From DASZCR01 sp035942915 (GTDB lineage Bacteria; Acidobacteriota; Blastocatellia; Pyrinomonadales; Pyrinomonadaceae): a DNA stretch of 5,306 nt. The notes below the pieces were generated by a model. The model saw nothing but the letters and a program-made list of their open reading frames with translations, was not told the DNA's origin and made no database searches. The position numbers and the translations under genes are program-made. Positions 1-3,941 of the stretch are shown here, one piece after another. The stretch covers positions 1 through 5,306 of the forward strand of contig DASZCR010000097.1 of assembly GCA_035942915.1 (NCBI GenBank), read 5' to 3'. Within the stretch, counting starts at the first letter, position 1, and each line of letters opens with the position of its first letter.

Positions 1-42
1 CCCGGCCTCTGCACAGGTTCAATCCGGTCGGCCTCCCGCGTC

Positions 43-273
43 TCAGCCGTCGTTGCCGATGGCCTCGACCGGGCAGGCCATCAGAGCCTCCTCACACAAC
101 TCGCGCTCCTCCTCCGTCGTCGGCTGTTTATAGACGAACGAATAGCCGTTCGAGTCCGAGCGCGTGAAGTTGTCGGGCGCAGTGTCGCGACACACGTCGC
201 AATCAATGCACTGCGTATCCACGTAGTAGGTGCCGGAGACATTCTCCGCAACGCGGTCATTCGGGTCAGCCAA
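43..273 (-). CDS. Small single-cluster [4Fe-4S] ferredoxin
   Basis: Encodes a 76-residue, acidic, soluble ferredoxin, presumably a cytoplasmic one-electron carrier. The Fe-S pattern is clear: CIDCDVC (Cys22, Cys25, Cys28) and, near the C-terminus, Cys67 in ACPVEAIG. That gives C-x2-C-x2-C...C-P, enough for one [4Fe-4S] cluster. Cys60 is extra and has no obvious disulfide partner. No signal peptide or membrane segment is seen. The frame is open further upstream and another TTG lies at 289-291, but I chose the TTG at 271-273 because GGAGGA sits just before it and because the resulting N-terminus, MADPNDRV, matches what I remember of this ferredoxin family. The gene lies 93 bases downstream of nadA on the same strand, so co-transcription is plausible. 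The redox partner is unknown; the link to NadA is only positional. Confidence 0.86.
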   Translation of the reverse strand: MADPNDRVAENVSGTYYVDTQCIDCDVCRDTAPDNFTRSDSNGYSFVYKQPTTEEERELCEEALMACPVEAIGNDG

Positions 274-277
274 CGAT

Positions 278-283
278 TCCTCC
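278..283 (-). promoter_or_regulatory. Shine-Dalgarno site that sets the ferredoxin start
   Basis: On the minus strand GGAGGA (283 to 278) is followed by ATCG and the TTG start at 273, counting GGAGG to TTG as 5 bases. The upstream TTG at 291 has no comparable purine motif, because the sequence before it is the pyrimidine-rich arm of the spacer repeat. This decides the start in favour of the 76-residue form. Confidence 0.6.
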
Positions 284-294
284 GGAATCAACTC

Positions 295-370
295 GGTGAT
301 AGGTGATAGGTGAGAGGTGAGAGGATAAAACCTGTCTTTCTCTTATCACCTATCACACATCACCCATCAC
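295..370 (-). repeat. Heptad-repeat inverted repeat between nadA and the ferredoxin gene
   Basis: The left arm on the plus strand is a run of 7-base units: GGTGATA (295), GGTGATA (302), GGTGAGA (309), GGTGAGA (316), then a decayed unit. The right arm read on the minus strand is GTGATGG, GTGATGT, GTGATAG, GTGATAA. The arms are near-complementary: in minus-strand RNA, 370-341 pairs with 296-325, giving 26 of 30 positions paired (two as G-U) and a 15-base loop at 326-340. The right arm includes the nadA stop codon (367-369). It resembles the short tandemly repeated heptanucleotide elements known from cyanobacterial spacers. It may be a transcript-stabilising or attenuating structure, or simply a repeat expansion. 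The fold was worked out by hand, without energy calculation. Confidence 0.7.
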
Positions 371-1491
371 TTGATTTTCAGCATGCGGTCGAGCGCGACG
401 CGCGCCCAGCGCGCCGTCTCTTCATCGACGCTAATCTGGTTGACGACGCGGCCTTCAACGAGCGATTCGAGCGCCCACGCGAGATTCTGCGGCGCAATGC
501 GGTACATCGTCGCGCACATGCAGAGGTCTGGCGCGAGCAGTCGGATGTCTTTGTCGGGGAAACGCTTGATGAGCCGGTCGACGAGGTTGACTTCCGTGCC
601 GATAGCCCACTTCGAGCCGGCCGGAGCGGCCTCGATGGTCTTGATGATGAACTCCGTCGAGCCGTTCAAGTCCGACTTCTCGACCACCTCGCGGACACAT
701 TCGGGGTGGACGATGACCTTGATGCCGGGGACTTCGCGCCGCACCTGTTCGACGTGCCACTCGCGGAAGCGGCCGTGAACGGAGCAGTGTCCCTTCCATA
801 GAATCAGGCGCGCGCCGCGCAACTGCTCTGCGGTGTTGCCGCCCAACTCCTTCGCAGGGTCCCACAGAACCATCTCTGTGAGAGGGATGCCGAACTTGAC
901 GCCGGTGTTGCGACCCAGATGTTGGTCTGGAAAGAAGAACAGCTTATCGGCTTCGCGCAGGCTCTTGTCGAAGAGCGGGACGGCGTTGGAAGAGGTGCAG
1001 ACGACTCCGCCGTGCTCGCCGCAGAAAGCCTTGATGGCGGCCGTCGAGTTCATGTAGGTAATCGGCATCACCTTGAAGTCTGCAAGGATGCCGATGGCTT
1101 CGAGTTGCTCCCACGCGTCTTCGACCTGTTCGGCCGAGGCCATATCGGCCATCGAACAGCCCGCGCCGAGGTCTGGCAGAATCACCTGCTGGTCGCCGGG
1201 CTTGAGGATGTCGGCCGATTCGGCCATGAAGTGTACGCCGCAGAAGACGATGTAGTCGGCTTCTGGACGCTCGGCCGTCAACTGCGAGAGCTTGAAGGAG
1301 TCGCCCGTGTAGTCGGCATGACAAATCACGTCGTCGCGTTGATAGTGATGGCCGAGAATGAGTAGACGCCGACCCAGTGTGCGCCGCGCCGCTTCGATGC
1401 GCGCGTGCAACTCCGCGTCCGAAAGCCCGAAGTAGTCTTCGAGCATCGGGTGCTTCGTCGAGGTCTCGTTCGGGGCTAAGGCTGTCGTCAA
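367..1491 (-). CDS. nadA: Quinolinate synthase NadA
   Basis: Quinolinate synthase condenses iminoaspartate with dihydroxyacetone phosphate to quinolinate in de novo NAD synthesis, using an oxygen-sensitive [4Fe-4S] cluster. The 374-residue product is of the long B. subtilis type (about 368 residues). Motifs in order are GHHYQ (47-51), FCGVHFMAE (83-91), GAGCSMAD (109-116), TYMNSTAAIKAF (145-156), FPDQHLGRNTG (187-197), WKGHCSVH (232-239), HPECVREV (262-269), GSKWAIGTEVNLV (292-304) and DLCMCATMYRI (322-332). The cluster ligands should be Cys112, Cys236 and Cys326, by family comparison. The frame is open to a TTG at 1563, but I chose the TTG at 1491 because an SD precedes it and a promoter-like box overlaps the longer start. 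An ATG at 1446 lacks an SD. No nadB or nadC is in the window. Confidence 0.94.
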   Translation of the reverse strand: MTTALAPNETSTKHPMLEDYFGLSDAELHARIEAARRTLGRRLLILGHHYQRDDVICHADYTGDSFKLSQLTAERPEADYIVFCGVHFMAESADILKPGDQQVILPDLGAGCSMADMASAEQVEDAWEQLEAIGILADFKVMPITYMNSTAAIKAFCGEHGGVVCTSSNAVPLFDKSLREADKLFFFPDQHLGRNTGVKFGIPLTEMVLWDPAKELGGNTAEQLRGARLILWKGHCSVHGRFREWHVEQVRREVPGIKVIVHPECVREVVEKSDLNGSTEFIIKTIEAAPAGSKWAIGTEVNLVDRLIKRFPDKDIRLLAPDLCMCATMYRIAPQNLAWALESLVEGRVVNQISVDEETARWARVALDRMLKIK

Positions 1492-1498
1492 CTTCGCT

Positions 1499-1504
1499 CT
1501 CCTC
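1499..1504 (-). promoter_or_regulatory. Shine-Dalgarno site that sets the nadA start
   Basis: On the minus strand GAGGAG (1504 to 1499) is followed by AGCGAAG, 7 bases, and then the TTG at 1491. Neither the in-frame ATG at 1446 nor the distal TTG at 1563 has a motif this good. The product then begins MTTALAPNETS. Confidence 0.6.
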
Positions 1505-1562
1505 TTTACCTTGCGCGCGCATCGGCGCTCGGACGCCGCTCCGGCCTGTGCGCGAAACGCCA

Positions 1563-1592
1563 ACTATACTAACTTCGCAAAACCGAGCGCAA
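1563..1592 (-). promoter_or_regulatory. Candidate sigma-70-type promoter for nadA
   Basis: On the minus strand TATAGT (1568 to 1563) matches the -10 consensus at 5 of 6 positions. TTGCGC (1592 to 1587), 18 bases upstream, matches the -35 consensus only in its first three bases. Transcription would begin near 1556, leaving a leader of about 65 bases before the TTG at 1491. The box overlaps the most upstream possible nadA start, which argues against that longer start. The -35 element is weak, so this is a candidate only. Confidence 0.4.
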
Positions 1593-1633
1593 GCGGCGAA
1601 ACTCTACGCCTTCTTTAGATGCGAAAAGTCAGG

Positions 1634-1668
1634 GAAAAGTAAAAGGCAAAAGGTAAAAGTTAGAGAGG
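1634..1668. repeat. Degenerate 7-base tandem repeat downstream of fumC
   Basis: On the plus strand successive 7-base units read GAAAAGT (1634), AAAAGGC (1641), AAAAGGT (1648), AAAAGTT (1655) and AGAGAGG (1662). The period is 7 with drifting sequence, as in the GGTGATA tract at 295-322 but with a different unit. This tract forms one arm of the hairpin at 1641-1700. Confidence 0.65.
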
Positions 1669-1700
1669 ACGCAGCCTCTCAACCTTTACCTTTGCCCCTT
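1641..1700 (-). terminator. Long hairpin 3' of fumC, terminator or mRNA 3'-end structure
   Basis: In minus-strand RNA 1700-1675 pairs with 1641-1668. Hand pairing gives 26 base pairs, two single-base bulges (1648 and 1662), no mismatches and a 6-base loop (1669-1674), beginning 16 bases after the fumC stop. The loop-closing stem is GAGAGG with CCTCTC. The descending side and the bases beyond are U-rich (CTTTTACCTTTTGCC, then TTTTACTTTTCCC), though with no clean U run. Three pairs are G-U in this strand and would be A-C mismatches in the opposite strand, which favours the sense RNA as the functional form. It could terminate fumC, protect its 3' end, or be a passive repeat. Confidence 0.5.
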
Positions 1701-1716
1701 GATTTCGGCCTTATTT

Positions 1717-3132
1717 TTAAGGATGCGTCATCTCTTCCGGCTTGACGTACTCGTCGAACTGCTCGCCCGTCAGGAAGCCGAGTTCGACGGCCGACTCGCG
1801 CAGAGAGATGCCCTTCTTGTGCGCGTTCTTGGCGACCTGCGCCGCGCGGTCGTAGCCGATGTAGGGATTCAGCGCCGTGACGAGCATGAGCGAGTTGCGT
1901 AGGTGCGCGTCAATCTGCGCGCGGTTGAGTTCGATGCCGCTGACGGCGTACTCGACGAAGCCATGACAGGCGTCTCTGAGGAGTCGTATCGAGTGCAGGA
2001 GGTTGTGAATCATCACCGGCTTGAAGACGTTCAACTCGAAGTTGCCCTGCGAGCCTGCGAAGCCGATGGCCGCATCGTTGCCGAAGACCTGCACGGCGAC
2101 CATCGTCATCGCCTCGCTCTGCGTCGGGTTGACCTTGCCCGGCATGATGGACGAACCCGGCTCGTTCTCCGGCAGAATCAACTCGCAGAGACCCGCGCGC
2201 GGCCCCGACGCGAGCCAGCGGATGTCGTTGGCAATCTTCATCAGCGAGCAGCCGAGCGTCTTCAGCGCGCCGGAGGCAAAGACTATCTCGTCGTGTGCCG
2301 AAAGCGCGGCGAACTTATTCGGGTGCGACTTGAAGGGCAGCCCCGTCAGTTCGGCAATCTTCGCGGCGGCGCGCTCGGCAAACTCCGGGTGCGCGTTCAA
2401 ACCCGTCCCGACGGCCGTCCCGCCGATGGCTAACTCGCACACCTCCGGCACGACCATCTTCAGGCGCGCGATGTCGCGCTCGACGAGGCTCGCCCAACCG
2501 GACATCTCCTGCCCGACCGTCAGCGGCGTCGCGTCCTGCAAGTGCGTGCGACCAATCTTGACCACGTCTGAGAACTCTGCGGCCTTCGCTTCGATGGCCT
2601 CCTGAAGTCTCTGCACTTCCGGGATGAGCGCCTGCAACTGCTCTGCGGCGGCGACGTACATGGCGGTCGGGAACGTGTCATTAGACGACTGCGACATGTT
2701 GACGTGGTCGTTCGGATGGATGGGCTGCTTGCTCCCCATCACGCCGCCCGCGAGTTCGATGGCTCGATTCGAGATGACCTCGTTGGCGTTCATGTTGGTC
2801 TGCGTCCCCGAACCCGTCTGCCAGACGCGCAGGGGAAAATGCTCGTCCAACCTGCCCTCGATAACCTCGTCGCAGGCGCGCACGATAAGGTCTGCCTTCT
2901 CGGCCGGAAGCTTTCCCAAGTCCTGATTGACGAGCGCCGCCGCTTTCTTCAGGATGCCGAGCGCGCGAATCATCTCGCGCGGCATCCGGTCGTCGCCGAT
3001 GTCGAAATGAATCAACGAGCGTTGCGTCTGCGCTCCCCAGTACTTATCTGCGGGCACTTCTATCTTGCCCATCGAATCGCTCTCGACGCGCGTCGCGCCC
3101 TGCTCACTCATCCCAGTCGCTTCCTGTGTCAT
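1717..3132 (-). CDS. fumC: Class II fumarate hydratase (fumarase C)
   Basis: Interconverts fumarate and L-malate in the TCA cycle; class II enzymes are iron-independent homotetramers of the aspartase/fumarase superfamily. The 471-residue product is close to the usual length (about 465). It shows SGTQTNMNANEV (108-119), HPNDHVNMSQSSND (139-152), GRTHLQDATP (194-203) with His197 matching E. coli catalytic His188, and the family signature GSSIMPGKVNP (326-336) with Ser327, Lys333 and Asn335 matching E. coli Ser318, Lys324 and Asn326. The Gly in MPGK favours fumarase over aspartase, which usually has MPAK. The ATG at 3132 is preceded by AGGA with 6 bases spacing. A second in-frame ATG at codon 8 is possible and would change only a non-conserved tail. 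Nothing is missing or broken. Confidence 0.97.
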   Translation of the reverse strand: MTQEATGMSEQGATRVESDSMGKIEVPADKYWGAQTQRSLIHFDIGDDRMPREMIRALGILKKAAALVNQDLGKLPAEKADLIVRACDEVIEGRLDEHFPLRVWQTGSGTQTNMNANEVISNRAIELAGGVMGSKQPIHPNDHVNMSQSSNDTFPTAMYVAAAEQLQALIPEVQRLQEAIEAKAAEFSDVVKIGRTHLQDATPLTVGQEMSGWASLVERDIARLKMVVPEVCELAIGGTAVGTGLNAHPEFAERAAAKIAELTGLPFKSHPNKFAALSAHDEIVFASGALKTLGCSLMKIANDIRWLASGPRAGLCELILPENEPGSSIMPGKVNPTQSEAMTMVAVQVFGNDAAIGFAGSQGNFELNVFKPVMIHNLLHSIRLLRDACHGFVEYAVSGIELNRAQIDAHLRNSLMLVTALNPYIGYDRAAQVAKNAHKKGISLRESAVELGFLTGEQFDEYVKPEEMTHP

Positions 3133-3173
3133 AAACCATCCTGCTCCGAAAATGTGATTGAAGCCTTAACGAA

Positions 3174-3179
3174 ATTCTA
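3174..3179 (-). promoter_or_regulatory. Possible -10 box for fumC
   Basis: TAGAAT on the minus strand (3179 to 3174), 41 bases before the fumC ATG, matches TATAAT at 5 of 6 positions. I find no -35 element at 16-18 bases spacing, so support is weak. Confidence 0.22.
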
Positions 3180-3188
3180 CACCACATC

Positions 3189-3252
3189 GGCAAGCCCTAC
3201 CGAACAGCGCAGAGGGGCTTGCCCGCGCCCACCTACGCGACAGACAAGCCCC
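3189..3252. repeat. Three-arm inverted repeat able to form competing hairpins
   Basis: Arm A is GGCAAGCCC (3189-3197). Arm B is GGGGCTTGCC (3214-3223), and its last nine bases are the exact reverse complement of A, with a 17-base loop between. Arm C is CAAGCCCC (3245-3252), the exact reverse complement of GGGGCTTG inside B (3214-3221). B can therefore pair with A or with C but not both. It lies upstream of the possible fumC -10 box, so it may not be in the fumC mRNA unless transcription starts further up. It could be an attenuator-like element or a dispersed palindromic repeat. Confidence 0.5.
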
Positions 3253-3403
3253 CGCCCGCCGCACGCTCCGCGCGAGCGACGAATTCAGCAACCCAACGTC
3301 GAGGATGACGACCGGCACACCCTTCTGCTATCTTCTGCCCCGACGCTCTTTCAAACACCAGCAACGGCCTATGCGTAGCTCAACCCTCACGAAACCAGAG
3401 TGA

Positions 3404-3424
3404 TGAGCATCGCCGTTGAGCATC
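3404..3424 (+). repeat. Short direct repeat TGAGCATC
   Basis: TGAGCATC occurs at 3404-3411 and again at 3417-3424, a 13-base period. It lies about 110-130 bases before the XRE start. It could be paired binding sites or chance; two 8-base copies are modest evidence. Confidence 0.3.
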
Positions 3425-3466
3425 TGAGGTTCAGACTCTCGGCGACTCCCAAACGCAACGACACTC

Positions 3467-3484
3467 TATGGCTAACTAGCCATA
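3467..3484. promoter_or_regulatory. Perfect 18-base palindrome, candidate XRE operator
   Basis: TATGGCT (3467-3473), a 4-base spacer AACT, and AGCCATA (3478-3484): the two 7-base arms are exact reverse complements. It ends 49 bases before the XRE ATG, where an operator overlapping the promoter would be expected. Two-fold symmetric sites of this size are typical for dimeric XRE-family repressors, so autoregulation by the adjacent gene is the simplest reading. That the neighbouring protein binds here is inference. Confidence 0.5.
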
Positions 3485-3512
3485 AACGCAAGTCTCGAAA
3501 CGCGATTCACGT

Positions 3513-3538
3513 CTCATCAGGAGGGACATCCTGATGGG
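3513..3538 (+). promoter_or_regulatory. Inverted repeat enclosing the XRE Shine-Dalgarno and start codon
   Basis: CATCAGGA (3515-3522) and TCCTGATG (3529-3536) are exact 8-base reverse complements around the 6-base spacer GGGACA. A T-G wobble (3514/3537) and a C-G pair (3513/3538) extend the stem to 10 pairs in RNA. The left arm holds the first half of the SD AGGAGGG (3519-3525) and the right arm ends with the start ATG (3534-3536). In mRNA the hairpin would bury part of the SD and all of the AUG; in DNA it is a two-fold symmetric protein site. Sequence alone cannot separate the two. Confidence 0.55.
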
Positions 3539-3848
3539 TTCCGCGCGTCCGCGACCGGCACGACTGGCCGAGAAGCTGCTACAGATTCGTACTGCGCTTG
3601 GAATTTCTCAGACCGAGATGCTCAACCGTCTGGGAGTTGGAGACCTCGTCGCCTATCACTCAATCTCCAAATACGAACTCGACAAGAACGAACCACCCCT
3701 CATCATTCTCCTGCAATACGCCCGCCTCGCTAACGTCTACATGGAAGCCCTCGTTGACGACACCCTCGACCTCCCCGCCGACCTCCCCAGCCCCACCAAA
3801 ACCGAAGGTATCCCTCGCCGCACCTCCACCCAACGCAAAAAACGCTAA
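3534..3848 (+). CDS. XRE-family helix-turn-helix regulator
   Basis: A 104-residue protein with one Cro/C1-type DNA-binding domain at about residues 10-76. LAEKLLQIRTALG (11-23) is the first helix, ISQTEMLNRLG (24-34) covers the start of the turn and its Gln-bearing helix, SISKYELDKNEPP (43-55) carries the recognition-helix end and the typical Y-E-x(n)-P stretch, and LLQYARLANVYMEALVDD (59-76) closes the fold. The last 28 residues are a Pro/Thr-rich tail ending in the basic run RRTSTQRKKR. There is no second effector domain. The start is well set: AGGAGGG lies 8 bases before the ATG. Codon use from residue 63 on is extremely C-ending, unlike fumC and nadA. Two palindromes just upstream suggest autoregulation. 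The regulated targets are unknown; the convergent STAND gene is only a neighbour. Confidence 0.9.
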   Translation: MGSARPRPARLAEKLLQIRTALGISQTEMLNRLGVGDLVAYHSISKYELDKNEPPLIILLQYARLANVYMEALVDDTLDLPADLPSPTKTEGIPRRTSTQRKKR

Positions 3849-3941
3849 CCCCCATCACCCATACCACCCCTCACCCGCTCCAAACTTTCCCGTGCAACTT
3901 TTCTCACAGCCACGCCTCACACAAGGCTGGTCTCCTTTCCG
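3849..3941. other. Convergent spacer with a C-rich heptad-like tract
   Basis: The first 28 bases after the XRE stop (3849-3876) are almost only C, A and T, with loose 7-base spacing (CCCATCA, CCCATAC, CACCCCT, CACCCGC). The run CATCACCCAT (3853-3862) is identical to 358-367 in the nadA-ferredoxin repeat. No complementary G-rich arm follows. Later CAGCC (3907-3911) could pair with GGCTG (3925-3929), a weak stem followed by TCTCCTTTCC; this is too poor to call a terminator for either gene. Confidence 0.4.

Larger units (their letters stand above)
3133..3533. other. Divergent intergenic region between fumC and the XRE gene
   Basis: This 401-base stretch separates fumC (leftward) from the XRE gene (rightward) and should hold both promoters. 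I see no convincing gene. From left to right it contains a weak -10 box for fumC, the three-arm CAAGCCC repeat (3189-3252), a stretch from about 3260 to 3400 in which I recognise nothing, a direct repeat of TGAGCATC (3404 and 3417), a short inverted repeat TCTGA/TCAGA (3423-3435), the perfect palindrome at 3467-3484, and the start-codon inverted repeat at 3515-3536. The concentration of symmetric sequence in the last 130 bases points to regulation of the XRE gene. Confidence 0.7.

Noticed and set aside
295..329. Tandem heptads considered as a CRISPR remnant
   Set aside because: Units are 7 bases and contiguous, with no spacers of 30-40 bases and no cas genes nearby.
310..801. Plus-strand open frames across nadA (also 371-778, 833-1057, 919-1365)
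   Set aside because: They are antisense to a gene with intact catalytic motifs, are Arg/Asp-rich without recognisable domains, and have no convincing SD. G+C-rich coding DNA gives long antisense frames.
1489..1563. Longer nadA start at TTG 1563
   Set aside because: The added 24 residues are Arg/Ala-rich and unlike NadA, the start has no SD, and a TATAGT promoter box overlaps it.
1699..3378. Plus-strand open frames antisense to fumC, up to 224 residues
   Set aside because: Shadow frames of fumC; no family resemblance, and the longest runs on without structure into the regulatory region.
3305..3403. 32-codon ORF in the fumC-XRE spacer (starts MTTGTPFC)
   Set aside because: The only purine motif, GAGG, directly abuts the ATG with no spacing, and the product shows nothing recognisable.
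3907..3929. CAGCC/GGCTG stem as a terminator for the XRE or STAND gene
   Set aside because: Only 5 pairs with a 13-base loop, and no clean U run on either side.
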